A stretch of 50,538 nt of DNA from an uncultured Prevotella sp. (lineage in GTDB: Bacteria > Bacteroidota > Bacteroidia > Bacteroidales > Bacteroidaceae), in contig CADBVZ010000017.1 in the NCBI GenBank assembly GCA_902798285.1, forward strand, positions 1 to 50,538, given 5' to 3'. A program made the position numbers and the translations under genes. A model generated the notes under the pieces. It had not been told where the DNA came from. It ran no database searches and saw nothing but the letters and a program-made list of their open reading frames with translations. Positions 32,764 to 42,222 of the stretch are shown piece after piece; positions within the stretch are counted from its first letter, which is position 1; each line of letters opens with the position of its first letter.

Positions 32764-34675
32764 AGCCGTCTTCCTGACGGATATACTCCTCCTTAAGGAG
32801 ATAGTCGAGCGCGGCATCCAGTTCTGCAGTAGGCAGCTGGATGTCGCGCAAATCTGTTATAGGGTGGGGCTTCCCGTCCTCAAGCAGAGTAATAATCTGC
32901 TCCATGGCTGTGTTGAAACTTGGCTCCGACACTATGCCCTGTGGACGATGCGACAGACATACGTCACATTGTCTGCAATCATGATCGTTATCCTCGCCAA
33001 AGTATCTGAGCAGATAACGACTCCGACAGATATGATCGCAGTCGGCATAATTCACCATCGCATGAATGCGCTCAATATACTGTTGTTTGCGCTTTTCGTA
33101 GACGTCGGGCATCAGTTGTATATGCTCCTTGTCCTCGCGACGCTGGGTATAGCGTATGTAGGGAGTTTTCTTCTGGGGAATGAAGTGCAGGATATGGCGC
33201 TGACTCAGGCTTTTCAGTACCATGTATACCTGATGAGGCTGCAAACCGCATTGTGAAGCCAGAAATGCCTCGTCTATATAGTTATAGTCCGTAAACAGTC
33301 CGCCGTAATTACGCAATAGCGTTGTAATCACCTTTTCCTCGTTGGGCGTGTTGTTCTCCAAACGATAGAGGTCGTTGCGGCTCACGGTAAACATCACTCT
33401 CGCCTGGTTATCCTGTTCCTCTGTGTATTCTATGTAGCCTGCCCTCGTCAGAATCTTCAGGGCAGAGTCCACTTGAATGGGGAAGTGATGGAAAGTGTGG
33501 CAGAACTGATCGATATTAAACTCGAAGGTGTGGTTATAGCCTGAGCCCACGCCTATCTGATAGAAATAGGCCAGATGCTCGTACACCTCTCGGATATAGT
33601 CTTTCTCAGGGAAGGTGTCGGCTATGCGTTTCTCCAGTTTTCGCTGGTCGGCATTATTGTATAGCAACACGGCGTATGCTTTTAGTCCGTCACGCCCGGC
33701 ACGTCCTGCCTCTTGGAAATAGGCCTCTATGCTGTCAGGGCTGTCAATGTGTATCACCAGTCTCACGTCAGGCTTGTCGATACCCATACCGAAGGCGTTG
33801 GTAGCCACCATCACTCTCACTTTGTCTTCCTGCCATGCTTTCTGTCGGTCGTCCTTCACCACGCTGTCGAGTCCGGCATGATAGAAGGTGGCAGTGATGC
33901 CAGCCTCATTGATGAAGTCAGCGAATTCCTTGGTGCGCCTACGACTGCGTGCATACACAATGGCAGAACCCTTCATGCTGCTGAGAATGTGTATCAGTTC
34001 TTCGCGCTTGTCGGCAGTATTGCGTACTACATAAGCCAGGTTCTTTCGCTCGAAACTCATGCGGAACACATGCGGTTTCTCTTCCGTCTGATTAGCGGGA
34101 GGGAAACCAAGCTTCTCTTGGATATCCTCCACCACCTGAGGTGTGGCTGTGGCAGTGAGTGCCAGCACAGGCACACCAGGCAACAACTTCCTGATTTTGG
34201 CTATCTCAAGATACGACGGACGGAAGTCGTAGCCCCATTGTGAGATACAGTGTGCCTCGTCAACAGTGATGAAACTCACCTTCATGTGGCGTAGTTTCGT
34301 CTGGAAGAGTTCCGATGAAAGTCGCTCTGGGGAGACATACAGAATACGTATGCCTCCGAAGATACAGTTCTCGAGTGTAGTGATGATTTCCTCATGCGTC
34401 AGACCAGAGTAGATGGCTGCAGCACGAATACCACGCCGACGCAGATTGTCTACCTGATCCTTCATCAAGGCTATGAGTGGGGTGATGACGATACACGTAC
34501 CTTCCTGTGCCAAAGCGGGCACCTGGAAAGTAATCGACTTTCCACCACCCGTAGGCATCAGTCCCAGCGTGTCGTTACCACTACCTATCGATTCGATGAT
34601 TTCACGCTGAATACCACGGAAATCATCGTAACCCCAATATTGTCGGAGGATGGATTGATAATCTTCAATCTTCAA
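32729..34675 (-). CDS. recQ: ATP-dependent DNA helicase RecQ, TTG start inside a repeat array
   Basis: A 648-residue RecQ helicase: Walker A in GLMPTGGGKSITFQ, DEAHCISQWGYDFRPSY (DExH box), SGLTHEE-type and FGMGIDKPDVRLVIH, EAGRAGRDG (motif VI), and a RQC zinc knuckle with four cysteines at about 545-575 (CDHICRSRYLL, CRQCDVC). No HRDC domain is seen. The only possible start before conserved sequence is TTG at 34675-34673, in the second unit of an ATTGAAR heptamer array; the first residues, MKIEDYQ, are partly encoded by the array. It follows recJ in an operon and converges with the pigment cluster. Confidence 0.92.
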   Translation of the reverse strand: MKIEDYQSILRQYWGYDDFRGIQREIIESIGSGNDTLGLMPTGGGKSITFQVPALAQEGTCIVITPLIALMKDQVDNLRRRGIRAAAIYSGLTHEEIITTLENCIFGGIRILYVSPERLSSELFQTKLRHMKVSFITVDEAHCISQWGYDFRPSYLEIAKIRKLLPGVPVLALTATATPQVVEDIQEKLGFPPANQTEEKPHVFRMSFERKNLAYVVRNTADKREELIHILSSMKGSAIVYARSRRRTKEFADFINEAGITATFYHAGLDSVVKDDRQKAWQEDKVRVMVATNAFGMGIDKPDVRLVIHIDSPDSIEAYFQEAGRAGRDGLKAYAVLLYNNADQRKLEKRIADTFPEKDYIREVYEHLAYFYQIGVGSGYNHTFEFNIDQFCHTFHHFPIQVDSALKILTRAGYIEYTEEQDNQARVMFTVSRNDLYRLENNTPNEEKVITTLLRNYGGLFTDYNYIDEAFLASQCGLQPHQVYMVLKSLSQRHILHFIPQKKTPYIRYTQRREDKEHIQLMPDVYEKRKQQYIERIHAMVNYADCDHICRSRYLLRYFGEDNDHDCRQCDVCLSHRPQGIVSEPSFNTAMEQIITLLEDGKPHPITDLRDIQLPTAELDAALDYLLKEEYIRQEDGFIVSTQNKISD

Positions 34676-34711
34676 TTCTCAATCTTCAATCTTCAATTTT
34701 CAATCTTCAAT
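34663..34711 (-). repeat. Heptamer array, seven units of ATTGARR (minus strand), containing the recQ start
   Basis: 49 bp from the T of the recJ stop codon into the first codons of recQ. On the minus strand the units read ATTGAAG or ATTGAAA, with one ATTGAGA, the same sequence family as the arrays at 7073, 12115 and 17529. TGA recurs in each unit. Confidence 0.85.
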
Positions 34712-36432
34712 TATTCCTCGCTGGGTTGTATGTCCTCAATCTGCAATTGCACCTCAGTACGCTTGTAGATATTCTCCTCGATGGTGTAGACGATATCGAA
34801 CGAACGCTTCGACTTGATATAGCGTGCTGCTGCACTCTGTCCGAAGGCGATACCATTCAGCACGTTGCTCGACTTCGAGTCGACCAACTCCAGTTTGATA
34901 TGCTCCTGCTGACGGCCTACCACCTTCGAAGTTCCGTAGTCGTAAACATTACGGGTACAGAACAGCGGTTTGGGATTGTCTGGTCCGTGAGGCGCAAACT
35001 TCTTCAAGTCGTTATGCAGTTTCTTCGTCACGTCCTTGAAGTCTATCACAGCGTTGATATCGAGTGTTGCCTCCGTTTGCTCGGGCTGAATATGCTCGGT
35101 AACATATTTCTGGAACCTGCGACGGAACTCAGGGATATTTTCTATTTTCAGCGATAGTCCTACGGCATAAGTATGTCCGCCGAAGTTCTCCAGCAAGTCG
35201 CGACAACTCTTGATGGCATCGTACACATCGTAGCCAGCCACACTTCGGGCAGATCCTGTAGCAATGCCGTTAAACTTGGTCAACACCACTGTGGGACGAT
35301 AATACAGTTCAGTCAGTCGCGAGGCCACAATACCTATCACACCCTTCTTCCAGTTCTCGTCGTAAAGCACGATACTGGCGTGGTGCTTCTGACTCTCGAG
35401 CTTTGCCACAATCTGGTTAGCCTCCTCCGTCATCTGCTTGTCCACATCTTTGCGCTGCTCGTTGTATTCGTTAATGTGGTTAGCCTCTGCCAGTGCTTTC
35501 TCAAAATCCTTTTCTACCAGCAGGTCAACGGCTTCCGTTCCGTTCTGCATACGTCCTGATGCATTGATACGCGGACCTATCTTGAATACAATGTCGCTGA
35601 TGGTAATCTCACGACCCGTCAGACCGCAAATCTCGATGATCGATTTCAGTCCCACCGATGGCGCTGTGTTCAACTGCTTCAGTCCGTGGAAGGCCAGAAT
35701 GCGGTTTTCGCCCATGATGGGTACGATGTCAGCAGCGATACTTACTGCACAGAAGTCGAGTAGGGGAATCAGTCGTGAGAAAGGAATGCCGTTGTTCTTG
35801 GCAAAGGCCTGCATGAACTTGAATCCCACGCCGCATCCGCACAGGTGTTTGAAAGGATAGGTAGAGTCCACGCGCTTTGGATTCAGAATGGCCACAGCAT
35901 CGGGCAGTTCGTCATCGGGCACGTGGTGATCACAGATGATGAAATCTACGCCTAAGCTCTTGGCATAGGCTATTTCATCGATTGCCTTAATGCCGCAATC
36001 GAGCACAATAACAAGTTTAATACCCTTCTCCGCCGCATAGTCCAACGCTTTTTTGCTGATACCGTATCCCTCTTCATAACGGTCAGGGATATAGTATTCT
36101 ATGTTGGAATAGAACTGCTGGAGAAATTTGTACACTAAAGCTACCGCCGTACATCCATCGACATCGTAGTCGCCATACACCATGATTCGCTCTTTGCGCC
36201 CCATGGCATCATTGAGTCTGTCAACCGCCACGTCCATGTCGTTCATTAGGAACGGATCTATCAGCTCATTTAACATCGGACGGAAGAAACGCTTGGCTGC
36301 GCTCTCCGTTTTGATGCCACGCTGAATAAGCAGGTCTGCGAGGATTGGGCTCATCCCAATCTTCTCTCCCAGCTCTTTAGCCGCCGTCTGTCGTTCTGAT
36401 GTAGGTGGTTCGTAATTCCATTTGAAATGCAT
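34711..36432 (-). CDS. recJ: Single-stranded-DNA-specific exonuclease RecJ
   Basis: A 573-residue DHH-family exonuclease with all core motifs: YGDYDVDGCTAVAL, VLDCGIKA, ICDHHVPDDELPDA (DHH box) and GPRINASGRM, followed by the DHHA1-like region (SGRS-type ATGSARSVAGYDV, NFGGHTYAVGLSL). It degrades single-stranded DNA 5' to 3' in recombination and mismatch repair, commonly with RecQ. Transcription starts at a clear promoter at 36499-36506; recQ follows after a repeat array, so the pair forms an operon. Confidence 0.95.
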   Translation of the reverse strand: MHFKWNYEPPTSERQTAAKELGEKIGMSPILADLLIQRGIKTESAAKRFFRPMLNELIDPFLMNDMDVAVDRLNDAMGRKERIMVYGDYDVDGCTAVALVYKFLQQFYSNIEYYIPDRYEEGYGISKKALDYAAEKGIKLVIVLDCGIKAIDEIAYAKSLGVDFIICDHHVPDDELPDAVAILNPKRVDSTYPFKHLCGCGVGFKFMQAFAKNNGIPFSRLIPLLDFCAVSIAADIVPIMGENRILAFHGLKQLNTAPSVGLKSIIEICGLTGREITISDIVFKIGPRINASGRMQNGTEAVDLLVEKDFEKALAEANHINEYNEQRKDVDKQMTEEANQIVAKLESQKHHASIVLYDENWKKGVIGIVASRLTELYYRPTVVLTKFNGIATGSARSVAGYDVYDAIKSCRDLLENFGGHTYAVGLSLKIENIPEFRRRFQKYVTEHIQPEQTEATLDINAVIDFKDVTKKLHNDLKKFAPHGPDNPKPLFCTRNVYDYGTSKVVGRQQEHIKLELVDSKSSNVLNGIAFGQSAAARYIKSKRSFDIVYTIEENIYKRTEVQLQIEDIQPSEE

Positions 36433-36498
36433 TAATATATTTATTTTTTATTCTTGTCGCTTTAGTGGCTACAGGGTACAATAACCCAAGATAGCGCC

Positions 36499-36506
36499 CA
36501 AAGGTA
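36499..36506 (-). promoter_or_regulatory. Promoter -7 box of the recJ-recQ operon
   Basis: TACCTTTG on the minus strand, an exact TAnnTTTG match, about 66 bp before the recJ start. No clear -33 TTTG. Confidence 0.6.
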
Positions 36507-36525
36507 AGCATAAAAAATGAAATAA

Positions 36526-36561
36526 CGGCATAATCTGTCGAAAATTTAACAGATTATGCCG
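36526..36561. terminator. Bidirectional-type terminator between the C1 peptidase and recJ
   Basis: CGGCATAATCTGT (36526-36538) pairs perfectly with ACAGATTATGCCG (36549-36561), loop of 10 nt. On the plus strand TTTTTT follows; on the minus strand TTATTTC follows. It sits 23 bp after the peptidase stop and ends its transcript on the minus strand before the recJ promoter. Confidence 0.85.
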
Positions 36562-36584
36562 TTTTTTACCTATTTTATATGATA

Positions 36585-37793
36585 TCAGAGGCCGAGTTTC
36601 TTACGAATCTCTGCTGGGATAGCATTTTTGTTGATGAGGAAATCCATGGTGTTGGCAGCGATGAAGGCCTTGGTCATATACCAGGTTCCCTTGTAGTCAC
36701 CAGTCTCACCCCATGAGTTCTTCACCATGTAGTACTCCTTGCCGTTCTGGTCCTTAGCCACACCGTAAATCAGCATGCCGTGGTCGTCGGTCAGCTCCCA
36801 GTTGTCGAAACGCTCCTGACGCATCTCCTGTGTAGGAACTATCTCAGGAACAGTGCAACCCAGTGAGTCGATGATGTTGCGCTTCTTCTCGGTGGTCATC
36901 TTCAGCCAGCGGGCCATGTCGCTGCCCTGCAGACTCTGCTGAGTCTTCTTGGAGTCGATGGCGTAAGCCAGACCCTTGCGGGTGAATCCGTCCTCTGATA
37001 CATCGCCACCCCAGGCTACGGTGTAACCTTGCTCTACGGCGTTGTCGATAATCTGCATCATCTCGTCCATGGGCACGTTGTAAGAGAGTGGGAAGCGCCA
37101 GTTGTCCTGTACCTCTACGGCAAAGCCTGTGTAGAAGGGATGGTGAGTGTAGCTGGTGATGCTTACGTAGTCGTCGAGGTTGATGCCCAGCGAAGCCATG
37201 AAGCTCTTTGGGGTATACTCCTTGCCCTCGTAAGTGAACTTCTCAGGACACTTGCCCAGATAGGCGTCGAGAATGCCCTGCAGACCGTTCTTCCATGCGT
37301 TCGAAATCTTCTTTGCCTTGTTCTTAGCTACAGCGTCAACGTATGGCTCAAGGATTGAGAAGAACTCATTGAAGTTGTTCAGCGAGTCGCCATACAGTGA
37401 GCCGGGGAAAGGCATGATACCCTGAGGGATGATACCGTGAGCCTTCATTGTGGCGAGCACGTCCTCAGCACTTCCGCCCTGAGCAAACTGACAGTCGCCG
37501 TGGAAACGAACCACCTGAATAGCGCGCTCCATGTAGGTCTTGTTGGCTACGAACGATTCGTCCAGATCGTAGGTCTTGCCAGTAGCCTTCAGGATTTCAG
37601 CCTCGAAGAACGAGAGGGTAGAGTAGTCCCAGCAGGTACCCGAGCGGTTCTGGTCCTTCACGCTGGTAATGGGGTTTTCCTTAATGGTTGTAAATACGGG
37701 CTTGTTAGCGTTCTTGGTGGCTTCCTTCTTCTTGGCAGCCGATGCACTGAGGGCTATCAAGGCCACGAGTGCGAGTGTTAAAACCTTCTTCAT
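36585..37793 (-). CDS. Secreted C1-family (papain-like) peptidase, aminopeptidase C type
   Basis: A 402-residue papain-fold peptidase of the bleomycin-hydrolase/PepC type with a signal peptide (MKKVLTLALVALIALSASAA). The oxyanion Gln48 and nucleophile Cys54 lie in SVKDQNRSGTCWDYST; DDHGMLIYGVA carries the His and YYMVKNSWGETG the Asn. An insert rich in aromatic residues lies in the middle. It acts outside the cytoplasm and probably processes peptides together with the M24 aminopeptidase encoded directly upstream. Preceded by a heptamer array and closed by a terminator. Confidence 0.92.
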   Translation of the reverse strand: MKKVLTLALVALIALSASAAKKKEATKNANKPVFTTIKENPITSVKDQNRSGTCWDYSTLSFFEAEILKATGKTYDLDESFVANKTYMERAIQVVRFHGDCQFAQGGSAEDVLATMKAHGIIPQGIMPFPGSLYGDSLNNFNEFFSILEPYVDAVAKNKAKKISNAWKNGLQGILDAYLGKCPEKFTYEGKEYTPKSFMASLGINLDDYVSITSYTHHPFYTGFAVEVQDNWRFPLSYNVPMDEMMQIIDNAVEQGYTVAWGGDVSEDGFTRKGLAYAIDSKKTQQSLQGSDMARWLKMTTEKKRNIIDSLGCTVPEIVPTQEMRQERFDNWELTDDHGMLIYGVAKDQNGKEYYMVKNSWGETGDYKGTWYMTKAFIAANTMDFLINKNAIPAEIRKKLGL

Positions 37794-37803
37794 ACAATAT
37801 TAT

Positions 37804-37852
37804 GTTTAATTTTTAATGTTTAATTTTTAATGTTTCATATTTAATCTTTCAT
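37804..37852 (-). repeat. Heptamer array, seven units of ATKAAAN (minus strand)
   Basis: 49 bp that include the last three sense codons and the TAA stop of the M24 gene and end 10 bp before the peptidase start. On the minus strand units read ATTAAAN, with ATGAAAN in two; each contains TAA or TGA in the sense direction. Confidence 0.8.
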
Positions 37853-39241
37853 GTTGTCCGCCATGAAGGCCTCGAGTTCTTCCGGATGATACGGAATGCG
37901 CTTGCTGCCGAGGAATCGGCAACCATCCTTTGTAATCAGGATGTCGTCCTCAATGCGCACGCCGCCGAAGTCCTTGTAAGTCTCCAGCTTGTCGAAGTTC
38001 AGGAACTCCTTGCAGTGTCCGCTGGCCTTCCAGTCGTCGATGAGGGCAGGAATGAAGTAGATGCCGGGCTCGTCGGTTAATACAAAACCCTCTTCCAGCT
38101 TGCGGCCCATGCGCAGACAGTTGGTGCCAAACTGCTCCAGATTGGGGCGAGTCTCCTCGTCGTAGCCCACGTAAATCTGTCCCAGTCCCTCCATGTCGTG
38201 TACGTCCATACCCATCATGTGTCCCAGTCCGTGAGGCAGGAACATGGCGTGAGCACCAGCAGCAACAGCCTCGTCGGTGTCGCCCTTCATCAGACCCAGA
38301 TCCTTCAAGCGCTCAGTCATCAGTCGGCACACGGCAAAGTGTACATCCATATATTTCACGCCCGGCTTGGCCACCTCGAGCACGTAGTCGTGACAGGCCT
38401 CTACGATGGAGTAAATCTCCAGCTGGCGCTGGGTGAACTTACCCGTTACAGGCATGGTACGCGTATGGTCAGAGCTGTAGTCCTGATAATTACTACCTGC
38501 GTCGCAGATCACAATGCGCCCTGCCTCCAGCAATGCATCTGAGGGCGATCCGTGCATAATCTCACCATGCTGCGAGAAGATGGTGGGGAATGCATTACCC
38601 AGCGATAATGAGCGGGCAACACCATCCACCTGTCCGGCTACAAAGCGTTCTGTCACACCCGGACGAATCAGCAACTGGGCTGTGGTATGCATGGCATAAC
38701 CCACGTCGCAGGCCTTCTCTATGAGCTCAATCTCTTGTGGTGTTTTTGTTGAACGCATCTTTACAACTGCCTGAATCAGAGCGAGTGATGCTTTTTCTTT
38801 CTGCTGCGATGGATGGATGCCCAGCAGGTCCATGATCTGAATCATGATGTCGTGGCGGTAAGGTGGCAGGAAGTGGATGGCACGGCCTTTTGCTTTGTCG
38901 CAAATAACCTTCAACTCTGCCATCGGGGCGGTCTTGGTGACACCTACCTCGGCAGCCAGATCAGCTACCGACGGGGTGTAACCCATCCACACGATATCCT
39001 CCACATCGATGTCGTCGCCCAAGAGCATCTCCACATCGTTGTCGATGTCAATCACACCTACCAGTCCATCGCGGTGCTGGCCGAAATAATAGAGGAACGA
39101 AGAGTCCTGAACCATCGGCGCGAAGGTGTTAGCCGGATAGTTGGCTGGTGCCTCGTTATTGCCGAAGAGTATAATAACGCCATTGCCAACCAGTTTCTTC
39201 AGTTCTGCACGGCGTTTCGTGTAAGTTTCCTTGTTAAACAT
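37841..39241 (-). CDS. M24-family Xaa-Pro aminopeptidase (aminopeptidase P)
   Basis: A 466-residue metallopeptidase with an N-terminal aminopeptidase-P domain (about 1-165) and a C-terminal pita-bread domain. All five metal ligands are visible: Asp in VICDAGSNYQDYSSDHTRT (two), His in FLPHGLGHMMGMDVHD, Glu in LTDEPGIYF and Glu in GGVRIEDDIL. It removes N-terminal residues before proline. The ATG at 39241 (MFNKETYTKRR) is preferred over an upstream ATG at 39286, which would overlap the promoter. It is the first gene of the operon with the C1 peptidase. Confidence 0.94.
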   Translation of the reverse strand: MFNKETYTKRRAELKKLVGNGVIILFGNNEAPANYPANTFAPMVQDSSFLYYFGQHRDGLVGVIDIDNDVEMLLGDDIDVEDIVWMGYTPSVADLAAEVGVTKTAPMAELKVICDKAKGRAIHFLPPYRHDIMIQIMDLLGIHPSQQKEKASLALIQAVVKMRSTKTPQEIELIEKACDVGYAMHTTAQLLIRPGVTERFVAGQVDGVARSLSLGNAFPTIFSQHGEIMHGSPSDALLEAGRIVICDAGSNYQDYSSDHTRTMPVTGKFTQRQLEIYSIVEACHDYVLEVAKPGVKYMDVHFAVCRLMTERLKDLGLMKGDTDEAVAAGAHAMFLPHGLGHMMGMDVHDMEGLGQIYVGYDEETRPNLEQFGTNCLRMGRKLEEGFVLTDEPGIYFIPALIDDWKASGHCKEFLNFDKLETYKDFGGVRIEDDILITKDGCRFLGSKRIPYHPEELEAFMADNMKD

Positions 39242-39275
39242 TGTCGAGTTAATCGTTTTATTTCCAAATTTTGCG

Positions 39276-39283
39276 CAAAGATA
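39276..39283 (-). promoter_or_regulatory. Promoter -7 box of the M24-C1 peptidase operon
   Basis: TATCTTTG on the minus strand, an exact TAnnTTTG match, 34 bp before the M24 start codon; this position supports the shorter start at 39241. Confidence 0.65.
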
Positions 39284-39356
39284 CATATTATTATTTAAAA
39301 AGCCTTCGCTTTGCAGTAATTTTTTGCAATATTTATGCAGAAGGGAAAATAAATTT

Positions 39357-39415
39357 GCGTAATTCGTGTAATTCGTGCCAAAAAATTACTAACTTTGAGC
39401 TTCATTTTGAAGCTC
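39357..39415 (+). other. Short direct repeat and hairpin between M24 and trpS
   Basis: The 9-mer GTAATTCGT occurs twice in tandem (39359-39376), and further on GAGCTTC/GAAGCTC (39397-39403/39409-39415) forms a 7-bp hairpin. TAACTTTG overlaps its start and is a second promoter-like box. The 273-bp gap has no gene. Confidence 0.35.
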
Positions 39416-39450
39416 GAAGGTAGGCTGCATTTCGGAAAAACTCAAATAAA

Positions 39451-39482
39451 TTTGGTTTTTCGCTCAATTTGCACTACCTTTG
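39451..39482 (+). promoter_or_regulatory. Promoter of trpS (-33 TTTG, -7 TACCTTTG)
   Basis: TTTG at 39451-39454 and TACCTTTG at 39475-39482, spacer 20 bp, a textbook Bacteroidetes promoter; the ATG is at 39515. Confidence 0.8.
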
Positions 39483-39502
39483 CACCCAAATATGAAAATT
39501 AA

Positions 39503-40606
<1,104 letters not shown>

Positions 40607-40612
40607 ACAACA

Positions 40613-40636
40613 ATCCCCAGCCATCTGGCTGGGGAT
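40613..40636. terminator. Terminator shared by trpS and the opposing ferredoxin-like fragment
   Basis: ATCCCCAGCC (40613-40622) pairs perfectly with GGCTGGGGAT (40627-40636), loop ATCT. It lies 6 bp after the trpS stop; plus-strand downstream sequence is T-rich (TATCATTTATCTTTTT). Confidence 0.85.
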
Positions 40637-40642
40637 TATCAT

Positions 40643-40920
40643 TTATCTTTTTCTTAATAACTCTACGATTCTGGCCATTTGGTTCGGAATGCGAATGGAC
40701 TGCGGACATTTCGGCAGACATTCCTCGCAGTCCGCACAACTTCTGGCCCATGCCTCCACGTTAGGCAGCGCCTTGCGCAGTCCGTCGGCAAACTGCTGTT
40801 TTTTCTCCGCATACTCAGGTGTTCCCTTCTCCGGCAGGGGCAGTATATGCGTGTTCACAGCCTCGTTGTAGTAGGCAAAGTTACCAGGAATATCCACGCC
40901 GTAGGGACAAATCTTCAAAA
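40643..40920 (-). pseudogene. C-terminal fragment of a 4Fe-4S aldo/keto reductase
   Basis: The frame reads CPYGVDIPGNFAYYNEAV, then CADCEECLPKCPQSIRIPN, which is the C-terminal ferredoxin-like part of Bacteroidetes-type aldo/keto reductases. The whole TIM-barrel part is absent and the first half of the cysteine pattern before CPYGVD is missing. Upstream codons (40921-40975) form a terminator-like hairpin and not reductase sequence. It is best read as the remnant of a deletion. Confidence 0.8.
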
Positions 40921-40935
40921 TTCCAAATAAAACGC

Positions 40936-40966
40936 AAAAAAACGGGTGCTCATCACTGAGGACCCG
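40936..40966 (-). terminator. Rho-independent terminator on the minus strand
   Basis: On the minus strand CGGGT-c-CTCA (40966-40957) pairs with TGAG-c-ACCCG (40952-40943) around a 4-nt loop, and seven T follow (40942-40936). It probably ends the transcript of the lipoprotein gene that stops at 41186, and it would keep the reductase fragment silent. 40967-41185 holds no gene I can see. Confidence 0.7.
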
Positions 40967-41185
40967 ATAATACAATAACTAATTTTTCTGTAATTTTTCC
41001 AAATTATTATCGCGCATCGCTGCGGGAAAGCCATTATGAAAACAATACCTAATGGGACATGGATTATATGACGCAGTTATCGTCCCTTCGGAATTGGTAT
41101 GCAAAATTACAATTATTGTTCCTTTTCGCCAAGATTTATCGACGAAAACAGGCCAATTAACATTCTTTAAGTATTTGCACCTCTT

Positions 41186-41821
41186 TTATAATAGGACTGT
41201 TTTCTTAATGTTGTTAATAAACAAAATCACTTCATGCCGCGTCACGATATGGTTAAGGTCATTTATATCTGTGGGTTGGAAGCAAATAGCCCAGCTGCCA
41301 CCATTCCTCTCGCACTTCGATAGCAGAACCTCTGTCTTTTCGTCGGCCGAGAGGAATAGGTAGCAGATGTCGGCATTTGCATCATCAAACTTCACTTCTC
41401 CTTTGTTTTCAAATCCTTTTCTTTCCAGTTCGGTCATGATCGACTCCAGCCTTACGGGAAAGAAGTAGTCGTACGATGTGTACGCCAGACTGCTGCCCTC
41501 GGCGTCGTCGAAACCGAATCTGATTTGTCGGTTACCCCTTTCATAGCATCGTCCGTAAGTGGTCATCCCTTCCTCTTCGTAGCACACCAGCGAGTCGGTC
41601 TGCTCTACTTTGTAGTCATCATGAACCATTTCCATGTGCTTCTCCACTTCGTCGAGCGATGCACCGAATGCCATGTAAGGCACAATCATAATCGAGTCGA
41701 GGTCAATTAGCAGCTCCGTTTGTTCCACCGAAGCAACGGGCTTTTCTGCATTGTTACAGGCGGTTAATACGGTTGAAATCATTGCGCAGCACGCCACCAC
41801 TGCCATCATCATCTTCTTCAT
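41186..41821 (-). CDS. Lipoprotein of unknown function
   Basis: A 211-residue protein with a lipoprotein signal peptide: MKKMMMAVVACCAMISTVLTAC with lipobox VLTAC (Cys22). The mature part is acidic (DDYKVEQTDSLVCYEEEGMTTYG; FGFDDAEGSSLAYTSYDY) without a family I can name. Its start overlaps the stop of the small membrane protein upstream by 4 bp (ATGA arrangement), so the two are co-translated. A terminator lies about 220 bp downstream. Confidence 0.8.
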   Translation of the reverse strand: MKKMMMAVVACCAMISTVLTACNNAEKPVASVEQTELLIDLDSIMIVPYMAFGASLDEVEKHMEMVHDDYKVEQTDSLVCYEEEGMTTYGRCYERGNRQIRFGFDDAEGSSLAYTSYDYFFPVRLESIMTELERKGFENKGEVKFDDANADICYLFLSADEKTEVLLSKCERNGGSWAICFQPTDINDLNHIVTRHEVILFINNIKKTVLL

Positions 41822-42027
41822 ACGTCTTTATTAATAATGTGATTAATTTGTTTTTTAAGTTCTCCTATCTGTTGTTCCATCATCCAGTTTTTGCGTATGT
41901 AAATGCTGATGCCTGCCATCAGTTCGGCGGTACGCCAGCGATAATAAGCCACAGCCAGTGCCAGTCCGATGAAGATGAGCATCAGAACCGTCGAGAGGGC
42001 CACTGCTATGATGAATGTTACGGTCAT
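41818..42027 (-). CDS. Small single-span membrane protein
   Basis: A 69-residue protein with one strong transmembrane helix (residues 2-29, VTFIIAVALSTVLMLIFIGLALAVAYY), then a basic turn (RWR) and an amphipathic, probably coiled-coil tail (MMEQQIGELKKQINHIINK). The function is unknown. A TAACTTTG promoter box at 42053-42060 and a 4-bp overlap with the lipoprotein gene support it as real. It is divergent from the AraC-type regulator gene. Confidence 0.75.
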   Translation of the reverse strand: MTVTFIIAVALSTVLMLIFIGLALAVAYYRWRTAELMAGISIYIRKNWMMEQQIGELKKQINHIINKDV

Positions 42028-42052
42028 ATCGGTTTGGTTTCAAATCACGCCG

Positions 42053-42060
42053 CAAAGTTA
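42053..42060 (-). promoter_or_regulatory. Promoter -7 box of the small membrane protein-lipoprotein operon
   Basis: TAACTTTG on the minus strand, exact TAnnTTTG match, 25 bp before the start codon at 42027. Confidence 0.6.
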
Positions 42061-42080
42061 TAGATAGTATTTTGCAAGTG

Positions 42081-42119
42081 TGTTCTCATGGCGCACAACT
42101 TTGTTCTCATGCCGCACAA
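42081..42119. promoter_or_regulatory. 18-bp direct repeat with 21-bp spacing between divergent promoters (candidate AraC-type operator)
   Basis: TGTTCTCATGSCGCACAA occurs at 42081-42098 and 42102-42119, differing at one base. The start-to-start distance of 21 bp is two helical turns, as expected for a dimeric AraC-family protein bound to direct half-sites. The site lies 21 bp beyond the -7 box on the minus strand and 44 bp before the -33 of the regulator gene on the plus strand, so it could control both. Confidence 0.65.
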
Positions 42120-42162
42120 GTACCATTTTGATACAAAAAATAAGCATTTATGTTACAAATCA

Positions 42163-42194
42163 TTTGGATTTTTACTCAATTTATACTAACTTTG
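42163..42194 (+). promoter_or_regulatory. Promoter of the membrane AraC-type regulator
   Basis: TTTG at 42163-42166 and TAACTTTG at 42187-42194, spacer 20 bp; start codon 42223. Confidence 0.8.
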
Positions 42195-42222
42195 CACGCA
42201 GAATCAAAAAATTAATCAACTC

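Noticed and set aside
32864-33256. Plus-strand open frame of 130 codons with hydrophobic stretches, opposite recQ
   Set aside because: It is antisense to conserved RecQ zinc-knuckle and winged-helix sequence and has no neighbours or promoter.
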